From: Candidatus Zixiibacteriota bacterium | GTDB lineage: Bacteria; Zixibacteria; MSB-5A5; GN15; FEB-12 | Assembly (NCBI GenBank): GCA_022571985.1 | Contig: JACZWU010000005.1 | Coordinates: 124,001-188,000 of the forward strand | Direction of reading: 5' to 3' | Length of the DNA stretch: 64,000 nucleotides | Part shown: in pieces, positions 37,881-46,852 of the stretch | How the letters are laid out: each line of letters begins with the position of its first letter | Position numbering within the stretch: the stretch's first letter is position 1 | Position numbers and translations under genes: made by a program | The notes under the pieces: model-generated | Told to the model about the DNA's origin: nothing | The model's database searches: none | The model's input: only the letters and a program-made list of their open reading frames with translations

Positions 37881-38360
37881 TTATGCGATTCCAAAGGCCT
37901 GTTTGAGAACTTCTTCTGAAACCGAAGGACCCTCTTTGGTGCAATGTTTATCAAATTCAGCTTTGAGAGTTTCTGCAATCCCTTGAGCCGAAACACCTTC
38001 GATCTGGTGCCTTTCAAGCATGGCCACAACATTGCCGTCTTTGAAAAGTGTAATTGATGGCGATGATGGCGGGTAGCCTTTGATATATTCTCTGGCCCGG
38101 GCTGTTGCCTCGAGATCAACTCCTGCAAAAACAGTAGCTAAGTTATCAGGAATCAGTTTGTGCTGAAGGGCCATGGCTACTCCGGGTCGGGCATTTCCAG
38201 CAGCGCAACCGCAAACAGAATTGACCACCAAAAGAGTCGAACCTTCGGATTTGGTAAGAGTTTCGTCTACTTCATCAGGGGTGGTGAGAGGCCTGACCCC
38301 GATATTTTCAAGTTCCTGCCACATAGGCCTGGCCATTTCTCTGTCGTAATGTGACTGCAT
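37881..38360 (-). CDS. Bacilliredoxin family protein (BrxA/BrxB, DUF1094)
   Basis: A 159-aa thioredoxin-fold protein with the characteristic CGC motif (C50-G51-C52) in VVNSVCGCAAGNARPG. The N-terminal YDREMARPMWQELENIGV and PPSSPSITLFKDG segments also match the family. Bacilliredoxins remove bacillithiol or similar low-molecular-weight thiols from oxidised proteins in the cytoplasm. Transcribed divergently from the sugar dehydrogenase; its own promoter is at 38396-38423. A GGAG-type site precedes ATG 38360. Confidence 0.93.
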   Translation of the reverse strand: MQSHYDREMARPMWQELENIGVRPLTTPDEVDETLTKSEGSTLLVVNSVCGCAAGNARPGVAMALQHKLIPDNLATVFAGVDLEATARAREYIKGYPPSSPSITLFKDGNVVAMLERHQIEGVSAQGIAETLKAEFDKHCTKEGPSVSEEVLKQAFGIA

Positions 38361-38395
38361 ATTCTTGTCTCCTTAATAGTTAACGTACATACTTC

Positions 38396-38423
38396 TATTT
38401 AGCAGAATTTGCGCAAATGTCAA
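38396..38423 (-). promoter_or_regulatory. Promoter of the bacilliredoxin gene
   Basis: TTGACA at 38423-38418, TAAATA at 38401-38396, spacer 16 nt; back-to-back with the + strand promoter at 38440. Confidence 0.7.
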
Positions 38424-38439
38424 ACTCTAAGTTTTCGCC

Positions 38440-38467
38440 TTGACAGATTTTTAAGTTAATCTATTTT
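38440..38467 (+). promoter_or_regulatory. Promoter of the sugar dehydrogenase gene
   Basis: TTGACA at 38440-38445, TATTTT at 38462-38467, spacer 16 nt; leader of about 40 nt to the ATG at 38513. Confidence 0.65.
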
Positions 38468-38512
38468 GTATTGTTACCTTGATTTCAAAATACAAATGTA
38501 GGCGGTTCTGTC

Positions 38513-39934
38513 ATGAATATAAAATCTGCAATATCTCTCAGTTGTCTCTTAGCTTCATTTCTTCTATTTGGAGCTGCGGATACAATAAAATCTGCCACGC
38601 CTCTTAAAACTGAGCTTTTTGCGGCCGGCTTGACTAAGCCATTACTGGTGACTTTTGCGCCGGGTGATAGTACCAGAGTCTTCATAGTTGAACAGGGTGG
38701 CAGAATTAAATTAGTCAAAAGCGACTCTCTTTTGCTGAACCCTTTTCTTAATATCAGCTCATTGTTGAGTAGTGGCAGCGAACGAGGACTCCTGGGATTG
38801 GCTTTTCATCCTGACTATCAATCAAATGGGCAGTTTTTTGTAAATTTCACCAACAGCTCCGGGAATACAGTTGTCAGAAGGTACAATGTCAGCGGAAACC
38901 CGGATTCAGCAGATGTTTCCAGTGGATTTGACATCATTACGATTAACCAGCCGTTCTCAAATCATAATGGGGGGATGATAGCTTTTGGACCTCTTGACGG
39001 CTATTTGTATATAGGAATGGGTGATGGCGGCTCTGCCAATGATCCCGGAAATCGTGCTCAGAACAAAAAGGAGCTTCTGGGGAAAATGCTGCGGTTGGAT
39101 GTCGACGGAGGTTCACCTTATGCAATTCCGGTTGATAATCCCTTCGTAAGTGACAGCAGTTACTCACCCGAAATATGGGCGCTTGGTCTTCGAAATCCCT
39201 GGCGGTTTTCATTCGACAGGGCTACCGGAGATATGTATATCGGGGATGTCGGGCAAAACCAAATTGAAGAAATAGATTATCAGCCCGACTCGAGCAGCGG
39301 CGGGGAAAACTATGGCTGGCGTTTAAAAGAAGGCAACAATTGTTTTATTCCTTCGACAGGCTGTGATACTTTGGCAGACATGACAGCCCCAATCACTCAG
39401 TATTTCCACGGCGGCATTCCCAACAAGTGCTCTGTAACCGGTGGATATGTATATCGCGGCTGCGCCATACCGGACCTTTACGGCACCTATTTCTACGGAG
39501 ATTTTTGCAGCGGCGTCAATTGGTCAATCAGGTATGACGGTGCAACTATAACGGATTCAACCGACAGGACAGCCGAACTCGGCCTTGGCACAGCAGCCAT
39601 TTCCTCATATGGAGAAGATTATTATGGAGAGTTGTACATTTGCACTTATTTTTCCGGAGCCGTTTACAAAATCGTACCTGATGGAATTCCCAGTCAGTGC
39701 GGCATCGCTCCTTGCTGCACAGGTATACGTGGTGATCTCAATGCAGATGGTGACGACGCTAACATTCTCGATTTGACATTTCTGGTAGATTTCATTTTCA
39801 GAGGGAGCGGCGATCCGGGGGCCTGCCCGGAAGAGAGTGATATAAACTCAGATGGCACTTCAGCCAATATTTTGGACCTGACTTATGTGGTAGATATTAT
39901 ATTTCGCGGTGGTCCGCAGCCACCGACATGTTAA
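38513..39934 (+). CDS. Secreted PQQ-dependent sugar dehydrogenase-like protein with paired dockerin-like C-terminus
   Basis: 473 aa. Signal peptide about 1-25, then a six-bladed propeller of the soluble aldose sugar dehydrogenase (GSDH/YliI) family: RVFIVEQGGRIKLV, ERGLLGLAFHPDY, NHNGGMIAFGPLDGYLYIGM, ALGLRNPWRFSFD, MYIGDVGQNQIEEID and GENYGWRLKEG. The catalytic His of the family corresponds to NHNGG. The enzyme would oxidise sugars using PQQ, though many homologues are uncharacterised. The last 70 residues hold two EF-hand-like units (GDLNADGDDANILDLTFLVD, DINSDGTSANILDLTYVVD), the same tail as on the proteases. An oxidoreductase carrying this tail is unusual. Confidence 0.9.
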   Translation: MNIKSAISLSCLLASFLLFGAADTIKSATPLKTELFAAGLTKPLLVTFAPGDSTRVFIVEQGGRIKLVKSDSLLLNPFLNISSLLSSGSERGLLGLAFHPDYQSNGQFFVNFTNSSGNTVVRRYNVSGNPDSADVSSGFDIITINQPFSNHNGGMIAFGPLDGYLYIGMGDGGSANDPGNRAQNKKELLGKMLRLDVDGGSPYAIPVDNPFVSDSSYSPEIWALGLRNPWRFSFDRATGDMYIGDVGQNQIEEIDYQPDSSSGGENYGWRLKEGNNCFIPSTGCDTLADMTAPITQYFHGGIPNKCSVTGGYVYRGCAIPDLYGTYFYGDFCSGVNWSIRYDGATITDSTDRTAELGLGTAAISSYGEDYYGELYICTYFSGAVYKIVPDGIPSQCGIAPCCTGIRGDLNADGDDANILDLTFLVDFIFRGSGDPGACPEESDINSDGTSANILDLTYVVDIIFRGGPQPPTC

Positions 39935-39999
39935 ATTGCTCAATCTATTGTTATTCGTATTTAGTTGACCTAAGCAGCATATCTTAATTCATTTCACCA

Positions 40000-41484
40000 A
40001 TGAAGAAACTGCTTTTATCGCTGATATTTTTGTCTTTACTGCCGGTTGAGGGGAAATCTCAAAGAGTTGCTCCGGCTACGGCAAATATTACCGATTACCG
40101 GCAAGTCGGTGAAATGCGGGTCTGGACTTTTATTATCAAAGATTCCGCTATCGGTCAGCTGTTTTCTATTGTCAAAGATGAATTAAATTTTGCGGGAGTT
40201 CCGGCACTTGAGATACAGCAGGATCTGCAGCTTGATTACAACAAAATTGGTACTCCCAGAAAGCTGCAAATCAAGGGAAGCCAGTACATCACTAAACGCG
40301 GTGAGTATCTGGGCAGCAATCTGGAAATAATAGTCAACGGTCAGTCAGAAAAGATCGAGCTTGAGCGCGACGGCAACTTCATCAGAGGCTACATGACTCG
40401 TTCGGGGCAGAAAATTGACCAGGAAACAGAATTGCCAGCTACTATTTTTGCAGCAGACAGACAATTCCTTGACCAAATTGAAATGCTGCTGGCTACCAGA
40501 GATATCAAAGTCGGCGAGAGCATATACGACAGTTTTTTTGTGCCGCAGACAATGTTTATTGAGAAAATATCAGCGTTTGTAGAGAGTTTTGATTTTATTA
40601 CACTTTATAACGAAGTGCGTGATTCTGTATTCGTAATTCAATTCAGCCGGCCGCAGGAGATGGTTGTTTACTTTAGCGCCGACAAAAGACTACTTAAAGC
40701 CGAACTTCCCAATCAGGACACAAAAATTTATCTGGATATAATACGAACAATTCCCCGCGAATTATTAACCCAGCCGGCCTTTACGTTTGACAAATTTATG
40801 GGCCTGTTGCCGCTGTACCTGATTTATCTGCTGGTTGCTATGCTTGGTCTGGCATTTTTGACTGGCAGCGCCTTGCGCTGGCCCGGTCTTTATGTGGCCA
40901 TGGGTCTGGGACTGCTGGGATACATAGCAGCCATATTTACTCAGGTGCCGTTGCAGGAATACTTTGCCAATGATTACTTCTTTCCAAAAGTCCAGTCGGG
41001 GGAATCTATCTATTTGTGGGGCTTAGTTCCTGCTCTTCCGGCAGGAATAATTCAGGAAACAATCAAGCTCCTGTTAATTATGGCAGCCATCAAATATTTT
41101 CTATTGACACACCGGCGAATTTTGATTTCAGGTGCTGCTATCGGAGCAGGATTTGCGATACTTGAGGCCTGCTACATTGCCAGCAAATTACCTGCTGTAG
41201 AAATTTTCTCACTTAATCTGCTCGAAAAATCATTTTTGATATTGCTGCATATTGGCTCAGGCGTAATACTTGCCAAAGCGATAAACAGCAAGTCTGGAAA
41301 AGAAGGACTACTCTTGTTTATGGTAGTGGTGGCTGCCAACAGCTGGCTGCGCTACCTGCCGATTTTTGTTCAGCAGGGAGCAGTTAAGATTGAGTTGCTC
41401 TATATGATTCAGCCGCTTGTTCCTGTAATTATTTTATTGGTGGCTATCAGCCAGCTTAAGAAATTGAATACGGGCAGGTCTTAA
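40000..41484 (+). CDS. Membrane protein with PrsW-like (CPBP/ABI superfamily) C-terminal domain
   Basis: 494 aa. An N-terminal signal-like segment (LLLSLIFLSLLPVEG) is followed by an exported region of about 230 residues without recognised family. A polytopic domain of about 220 residues contains PAGIIQETIKLLLIMAAIKY and GAAIGAGFAILEACYIAS. These resemble the glutamate-bearing helices of PrsW/YhfC-type putative intramembrane proteases (E-x-x-K and GxxFAxxE). Enzymatic activity is inference; the usual EExxK is here ETxK. No ribosome-binding site is obvious before the ATG. It stands between the sugar dehydrogenase and the GlmU-like gene. Confidence 0.68.
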   Translation: MKKLLLSLIFLSLLPVEGKSQRVAPATANITDYRQVGEMRVWTFIIKDSAIGQLFSIVKDELNFAGVPALEIQQDLQLDYNKIGTPRKLQIKGSQYITKRGEYLGSNLEIIVNGQSEKIELERDGNFIRGYMTRSGQKIDQETELPATIFAADRQFLDQIEMLLATRDIKVGESIYDSFFVPQTMFIEKISAFVESFDFITLYNEVRDSVFVIQFSRPQEMVVYFSADKRLLKAELPNQDTKIYLDIIRTIPRELLTQPAFTFDKFMGLLPLYLIYLLVAMLGLAFLTGSALRWPGLYVAMGLGLLGYIAAIFTQVPLQEYFANDYFFPKVQSGESIYLWGLVPALPAGIIQETIKLLLIMAAIKYFLLTHRRILISGAAIGAGFAILEACYIASKLPAVEIFSLNLLEKSFLILLHIGSGVILAKAINSKSGKEGLLLFMVVVAANSWLRYLPIFVQQGAVKIELLYMIQPLVPVIILLVAISQLKKLNTGRS

Positions 41485-41562
41485 GTAAGATAGCGTTTGG
41501 TAGTACGTAGTACGATGAGCAGGGAAGCTCGTTGATAATTGGATAATGAAAGGATTATTTTT

Positions 41563-42834
41563 ATGGCCGTGAATATCTGCATTTATGAAGATACTCACTT
41601 CGATCAGTTTTATCCGTTAACATATTTCCGTCCGGTTTTTTTGCTTCGCCCGGGAATTTCACCATTGTTTGAGCGGACCAAGTCGGTTTTCTCAGACTGC
41701 ACCATAAGTTTCAGCTGCAGAACTATGATTTCATCATTAATCAGTGACGAGGCTCGTGATGTTCCCGTAAATATAATCAAAAAAGGTAGTGGAGATATTC
41801 TGTTCTTAAACGGCCGTATCAAAGATTTAGCGGACTTGCCGAAGTTAATCGAAGGCTGCCGACTCACTACCATTTTCAAAAACGGACAGGACATAATCGG
41901 AGTTTTGTTCAAAGATGAAGCATTGAATAAAGTTCCTGATTTGACCACTCCCGAAATATTTGGTGAAATTCTGCCCACCCAAAAGTCCGTCTCGGCCGAA
42001 TACGATACCAAAGCAACGTTATATAATTACCTCTGGGAATTGGTAGACGAGATACCGTCTGCTATAGCAGCAGACTTTGCACGGCTGAATGCCGAGCAGA
42101 CTTCGCAGAATAAAATAAAAGTGCATGACGGCGCTTACTTTATAAATGAAGACGACATTCACTTAAGCGACGAAGTGGAAATATTCCCCACTGCAGCGTT
42201 GGACGCCTCAAACGGACCAATATACATCGGACCGTTTACCACTATTCGTCCGCAGGCAACGATTGTCGGGCCCTGTTATATCGCCAATAATTGTACGCTG
42301 TATCGCGGCCTGATTGCGGGTTCTTCGATTGGTCCTAATTGCAGAGTGGGTGGCGAAGTAGAATCTTCGATTTTCCAGTCATACGTTAACAAATATCATG
42401 ACGGCTTTATAGGACACAGCTACGTCGGCTCCTGGGTAAATTTTGGCGCCATGACAACAAACTCTGATTTAAAAAACAACTATTCAAATATCCGTGTATC
42501 TCAAAACGGCCAGGAAATTGATACCGGTTCAATCAAAGTAGGTTCTTTCATCGGCGACTTCTGCCGTTTTGGAATTGGAACAATGCTAAATACCGGCATA
42601 AACATCGGGGTATCTTGTAACATATTTGGTGGTTCTTTAATTACCGACAAAGAAATTAAGCCATTCAGCTGGGGCAGCAGCGGCAGCTATCAACGCTATG
42701 ATATTGATAAAGCGATTGCTACCGCAGAAACTGTCTGCAGTCGCAGAGACTGCCTGCTGTCTGCGCAAACTTCCGAATTATTGCGGGCTATTTTTAATGG
42801 CGAATCGCTAAGCAAGGGAGCGCTGGATTTCTAA
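41563..42834 (+). CDS. GlmU-like sugar nucleotidyltransferase/acyltransferase family protein (TIGR03991-like)
   Basis: About 423 aa. The N-terminus (FYPLTYFRPVFLLRPGISPLFER) matches the alternative bacterial GlmU-like family: the usual pyrophosphorylase G-x-G-T-R loop is replaced by an FxPLTxTRPVxxxRxGI type sequence. The C-terminal half is a left-handed beta-helix of hexapeptides (GPFTTIRPQATIVG, GYCYIANNC-like, SYVGSWVNFGAM, IGTMLNTGINIG), typical of acyltransferases. It probably makes UDP-N-acetylglucosamine or a related sugar nucleotide. A TTG at 41539 is in frame, but ATG 41563 has a GAAAGGA site at the right distance and starts at the conserved region. It precedes glgA by 76 nt. Confidence 0.85.
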   Translation: MAVNICIYEDTHFDQFYPLTYFRPVFLLRPGISPLFERTKSVFSDCTISFSCRTMISSLISDEARDVPVNIIKKGSGDILFLNGRIKDLADLPKLIEGCRLTTIFKNGQDIIGVLFKDEALNKVPDLTTPEIFGEILPTQKSVSAEYDTKATLYNYLWELVDEIPSAIAADFARLNAEQTSQNKIKVHDGAYFINEDDIHLSDEVEIFPTAALDASNGPIYIGPFTTIRPQATIVGPCYIANNCTLYRGLIAGSSIGPNCRVGGEVESSIFQSYVNKYHDGFIGHSYVGSWVNFGAMTTNSDLKNNYSNIRVSQNGQEIDTGSIKVGSFIGDFCRFGIGTMLNTGINIGVSCNIFGGSLITDKEIKPFSWGSSGSYQRYDIDKAIATAETVCSRRDCLLSAQTSELLRAIFNGESLSKGALDF

Positions 42835-42910
42835 GCTCAAACAGCTTATATTCTTCAAAAGAAATCTAATTTTTGTTAAGTTTGTTTGATTCGCAAGTAG
42901 AATTGAGTTT

Positions 42911-44377
42911 ATGAAAATCCTGATCGCCGGTTCGGAAATGTCGCCACTGGTAAAAACCGGCGGACTGGGTGATGTACTGGGCTCGCTTCCTGAAGCTCTT
43001 CAAAAACTTGGCAACGATGTCAGAACGTTTCTGCCTTATTACAGAACAATCAATAAGCTAAAGCCCAAGACACAAACTGTTATCTCCGAGGCAAGTCTTA
43101 ATATGCCTGCCGGAAAAATTGACTATCAGGTCGAACTGTTACTGGATGAAAATTCTTCTGTTGGACAATTTCTGATAGTCAATGACATCTATTTTGGCAG
43201 AGAAGGAATTTACTTTGACCCGGCTACAAATTCTGAATACTCCGACAACGACGAACGCTATGCTTTTTTTTGTAGGGCAATTCTGGACTGCATTCAAAAA
43301 CTAAACTGGCAGCCGGACATAATTCATGTTAACGACTGGCATACCTCGCTGATTCCTGTTTACTTAAAAACAAACGAAAAGAACAACAAGTTTTTTGAAT
43401 CAACCCGAACGGTTCTGACTATCCATAACATGGCCTATCAGGGGAAGTTTGACAAAGAGAGATTTGAACTGCTCGGTCTGCCGGATGATTTAGTCCGGAA
43501 AGCAGGCAAAATGGAAAGTTTCGGACAAACTAACTTTTTAAAAGGCGGCATTTCATTCTCAGATAAAATAGTGACTGTTTCTCAAACCTATGCTAAAGAG
43601 ATACAGAACGATCAGGGCTGTGGACTGGAAAAGCTGCTAAAAAAACGAGCCAACGATTTGTGCGGAATCATAAACGGCGTCGACTATTCTGTCTGGGACC
43701 CGGCCAAAGACAAGCATATCTTTGCAAATTATCAAATTTCAAACTTGTCCGGAAAAAAAGTTAATAAGATTGATTTCTTAAACGAGATCGGGCTGTCGCC
43801 TAGAAGCGAAGTTCCTTTGATCGGCATGGTAACCAGGCTGGTCGAACAGAAGGGCATCGGTCTGATTCTGCAAAGTGCTCAAAAACTGTTTGAGAGAGAT
43901 ATTCAAATGGTCATTCTGGGGACTGGTGAGAAAAAGCTGGAACATGAACTGTCCACGCTTTCTGTTCGATACCCTGATAAACTTAAAACATTTTTCGAAT
44001 TCAATGAAGTTTTAGCTCACAAAATAGAAGCAGCTTCTGATATTTTTTTAATGCCGTCGAAGTTTGAGCCATGCGGATTAAACCAGATGTATTCTTTTAA
44101 ATATGGCACAGTGCCGGTAGTGCATAAAGTGGGAGGACTGGCTGATACAGTCACAGAATTTGATCCCGAAACGGGGGAAGGCAATGGATTTTTGTTTGAT
44201 AAGTTTAACAGCGGCTCGATGCTGGCGGCGCTGAATCGTGCTAGTCTGTTGTATCAAGAGAAGAGAAGCTGGATAAAATTAATGATAAATGGCATGAAAC
44301 TCGATTTGTCCTGGAATAAATCCGCCAGGTCATACCATGACCTTTTTATAAATCTGTTTAACGGTGGTGATAAATAA
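42911..44377 (+). CDS. glgA: Glycogen synthase (GT5 family)
   Basis: 488 aa. Uses ADP- or UDP-glucose to extend alpha-1,4-glucan. KTGGLGDVLGSLPEAL near the start is the donor-binding loop of GT5 enzymes; HVNDWHTSLIPVYLK, TIHNMAYQGKFD, GIINGVDYSVWDP and MPSKFEPCGLNQMYSFKYGTV are further conserved blocks. It shares TAATG (stop/start overlap at 44377) with the downstream glycosyltransferase, so the two are coupled. The phosphorylase is at 18490-21054, so glycogen synthesis and breakdown are separated in this window. Confidence 0.95.
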   Translation: MKILIAGSEMSPLVKTGGLGDVLGSLPEALQKLGNDVRTFLPYYRTINKLKPKTQTVISEASLNMPAGKIDYQVELLLDENSSVGQFLIVNDIYFGREGIYFDPATNSEYSDNDERYAFFCRAILDCIQKLNWQPDIIHVNDWHTSLIPVYLKTNEKNNKFFESTRTVLTIHNMAYQGKFDKERFELLGLPDDLVRKAGKMESFGQTNFLKGGISFSDKIVTVSQTYAKEIQNDQGCGLEKLLKKRANDLCGIINGVDYSVWDPAKDKHIFANYQISNLSGKKVNKIDFLNEIGLSPRSEVPLIGMVTRLVEQKGIGLILQSAQKLFERDIQMVILGTGEKKLEHELSTLSVRYPDKLKTFFEFNEVLAHKIEAASDIFLMPSKFEPCGLNQMYSFKYGTVPVVHKVGGLADTVTEFDPETGEGNGFLFDKFNSGSMLAALNRASLLYQEKRSWIKLMINGMKLDLSWNKSARSYHDLFINLFNGGDK

Positions 44378-46260
44378 TGACCAGACTATTTAAAACCTAT
44401 TGGCCGCTCATACCGCCGCTATTGGTCTTTTCATACCTGGCTTACCATCTGAACTTTGTTCAGGATGACGCCTATATTTCCTATCGCTATGTTGCCAATT
44501 TTTTAGACGGACACGGGCTGGTTTTTAATATAGGTGAAAGAGTCGAAGGCTTCACCAATTTCGGCTGGGTCATATTTATGATTCTCTGGGGTGCTCTGGG
44601 CTTCGATTATATTTTAATTTCCCAGATAGCAGGATTTTTGTTTGGCGCCGGTATAGTTGTTTTGTCTTATAAAATAGCTCTTCAGGTTTTTGAAAAAGAA
44701 AAACTCCCGGCGATCCTGGCTGTCTTGCTGGTAGGTTTCAATTTGTCATTGGCCTATTGGTCTCCGGCCGGACTGGAAACTGCGGCTTTCTCCTTTTTTG
44801 CAATGTGGTCATTTTATGCCCTGATGAAAAACAGCCGCTGGTTAGTTTTTTCTGTTTTGATGGCTGTCTGGATTCGACCCGATGGCGCGGTCGTAGCGGC
44901 TGTCATAATGATTGCAGAGGCTATCGTGTACAAAAGATTCCCGCGCTTTTCATTTAGCTGCATAGCTGTGGCGTTTGTGCTGTCACTGCCATTTGTAGTT
45001 TTCAAAATTATTTATTTCGGGTCGATTTTTCCGAATCCGTTTTTTGCCAAGACTGGCTTTAATATAGAACAAATTCAGAGCGGCCTTGAGTACACCGGAA
45101 GATACCTTTCGCATTATGGATTTTATGGCGTGGGACTATTAGTGCCATTGCTTCTTTATAAACGACTATGCGCTAAGGCCAGATTGATTTGGCTGGTAAC
45201 GGTGCTTTATTTCGGGTATGTGCTGCTGATAGGTGGCGATGTCCTCAAAGTTCATCGCTTCTTTTTGCCGGTTTTGGGCACCATGTCAATCCTATCGTCT
45301 CTTTCATTATGGAAAGCGCTCAGCAGGTCAGCCCATAAGACCAGACAGAGTTTCTTTGTTTTGATCGGTGCAGCTATGATAGTGCTGACAGTTTATCTGC
45401 CTATTGATTTTGTAATGTATTACAACAATTACGAACGAAAGTTTGTTAACAAAATGCAGGTCAAGGCGCACAAAATGCTGGCTGCCGACAGCAGTAACTT
45501 TTCAGTAGCGCTGCCGACGATTGGCGTATTCGGTTATGAGCTTCTTGGACATAATATTATTGACATGGTCGGTTTGACCGACACTACCATCGCCAGACAT
45601 TCCGAGCCGCCCGTAAAAGGCATGGAGACCACCTGGAAAGAAACCAAGCATAATTCAAAATACTTACTGTCCAGCTCGCCTGACTATATAATTTTTTCAA
45701 CTGATATGAAACCGTCGGCACCGGCTGAACGGGCCCTGATGTTGTTTCCACAGTTTCTGGAATGTTACAGAACTATCGGCTGGTTCTATCAGTCTGATAC
45801 GACAAAAGAATTTGGTGTCCTGATAGTAGCTTTCAAAAGAGTCAAAGAGATTACCGGAGAACTTGTTCCGACCTATCCGGTAGAATGGGTCGAAAACTAT
45901 AAGCTTGGTCTGGATGAATACACCAGAGGAAATTACCGATTGTCCAACAAGTATCTTGAGAGGGCTATCAAAGTTTCACCCAAACCTTATTACCCCTATC
46001 CCATTTATCAAATGGCCTATAACCATATGCAGTTAGGCAATCACGACCGGGCGGTCAAGCTCCATGAACTGGTTTTAGAGATGGATTCGACAATTTTTGA
46101 AAGCCACAAAGACCTCTATATTTACATGAGATATAACCAGAAATTTGAGCGGGCTGAGCTTCATAAGAGATGGCTCCAGAAGCTGGTGCCCTGGTACTGG
46201 CCCCGTTTGCAAGCCAAAGTTGAGCAACAGATTAGAGAGGCGGGTAGAGCCGGCCGATAA
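44377..46260 (+). CDS. Membrane glycosyltransferase (GT-C fold) with C-terminal TPR-like region
   Basis: 627 aa. It begins with a hydrophobic helix, then the acidic catalytic motif FVQDDAYISYRYVANFL after the first membrane segment and GERVEGFTNFGW: the DD motif and adjacent loop are typical of GT-C glycosyltransferases using polyprenyl-phosphate sugars. About ten hydrophobic segments follow to residue 350, then a soluble domain ending in TPR-like helices (residues about 510-600, DEYTRGNYRLSNKYLERAIKVSP). The substrate is unknown. It is coupled to glgA by the TAATG overlap, which is odd for a periplasm-facing enzyme; glycan export or modification linked to the glgA product is possible. Confidence 0.82.
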   Translation: MTRLFKTYWPLIPPLLVFSYLAYHLNFVQDDAYISYRYVANFLDGHGLVFNIGERVEGFTNFGWVIFMILWGALGFDYILISQIAGFLFGAGIVVLSYKIALQVFEKEKLPAILAVLLVGFNLSLAYWSPAGLETAAFSFFAMWSFYALMKNSRWLVFSVLMAVWIRPDGAVVAAVIMIAEAIVYKRFPRFSFSCIAVAFVLSLPFVVFKIIYFGSIFPNPFFAKTGFNIEQIQSGLEYTGRYLSHYGFYGVGLLVPLLLYKRLCAKARLIWLVTVLYFGYVLLIGGDVLKVHRFFLPVLGTMSILSSLSLWKALSRSAHKTRQSFFVLIGAAMIVLTVYLPIDFVMYYNNYERKFVNKMQVKAHKMLAADSSNFSVALPTIGVFGYELLGHNIIDMVGLTDTTIARHSEPPVKGMETTWKETKHNSKYLLSSSPDYIIFSTDMKPSAPAERALMLFPQFLECYRTIGWFYQSDTTKEFGVLIVAFKRVKEITGELVPTYPVEWVENYKLGLDEYTRGNYRLSNKYLERAIKVSPKPYYPYPIYQMAYNHMQLGNHDRAVKLHELVLEMDSTIFESHKDLYIYMRYNQKFERAELHKRWLQKLVPWYWPRLQAKVEQQIREAGRAGR

Positions 46261-46280
46261 TAACATTTCAGCAAAAGATA

Positions 46281-46308
46281 TTGACATAGGCTCATAAGCT
46301 CATATATT
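46281..46308 (+). promoter_or_regulatory. Promoter of the tRNA-Gly/tRNA-Cys unit
   Basis: TTGACA at 46281-46286, TATATT at 46303-46308, spacer 16 nt; transcription should start near 46315. Confidence 0.8.
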
Positions 46309-46344
46309 GAGATGACTTGACCGAAAAACCGGTTAATTTGTTAA

Positions 46345-46422
<78 letters not shown>

Positions 46423-46428
46423 TGTTCG

Positions 46429-46500
<72 letters not shown>

Positions 46501-46668
46501 TTTTTATTTCTGAACACTCTTATTCTCTTCAGGACAAACGCCAAGCAGATCGATGGAAATGGGCCACGGCCCCTTGACGCTTTGCGCGAATGGTCCGCGG
46601 ACCTGCGACGCTCTGCGCGTTTGGGTTCGTTTTGTCATATTTAACTTTCCCCCTATCAAAAGTTGTTG

Positions 46669-46735
46669 TTTTTTTGTTCGGGTCGCAATGGCAATCAGAC
46701 GTAGTTCTAACCGCTTTATTTTAGGGTGGCGGCAA
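46669..46735 (+). pseudogene. Relic of a tRNA-Cys copy
   Basis: TTTTTTTGTTCGGG at 46669-46682 repeats the 14 bases at 46417-46430 next to the real tRNA-Cys. TCGCAATGGCAA matches CGCCATGGCCAA imperfectly, and AGGGTGGCGGC resembles the tRNA 3' end CTGGGTGGCGCC. About 18 nt of the middle, including the anticodon arm, are missing. It cannot fold as a tRNA. Confidence 0.5.
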
Positions 46736-46852
46736 TATTTTGCATTGATATTAGAGTGATTTTGCTTAAAGCATTAAGCGCGGTTGACACTCTTGGATTT
46801 CGCACCCCTCACAGGAACTCACCTAAAAGGTGGGCCACCCCGCCGCTTATTC

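Noticed and set aside
41539-41562. TTG at 41539 as start of the GlmU-like gene.
   Set aside because: ATG 41563 has a GAAAGGA site at correct spacing and the extra eight residues have no counterpart in the family.
46784-46800. TTGACA near 46784 as a promoter for the fourth paralog.
   Set aside because: No -10 box lies 15-19 nt downstream and the gene starts more than 500 nt away across repeats.
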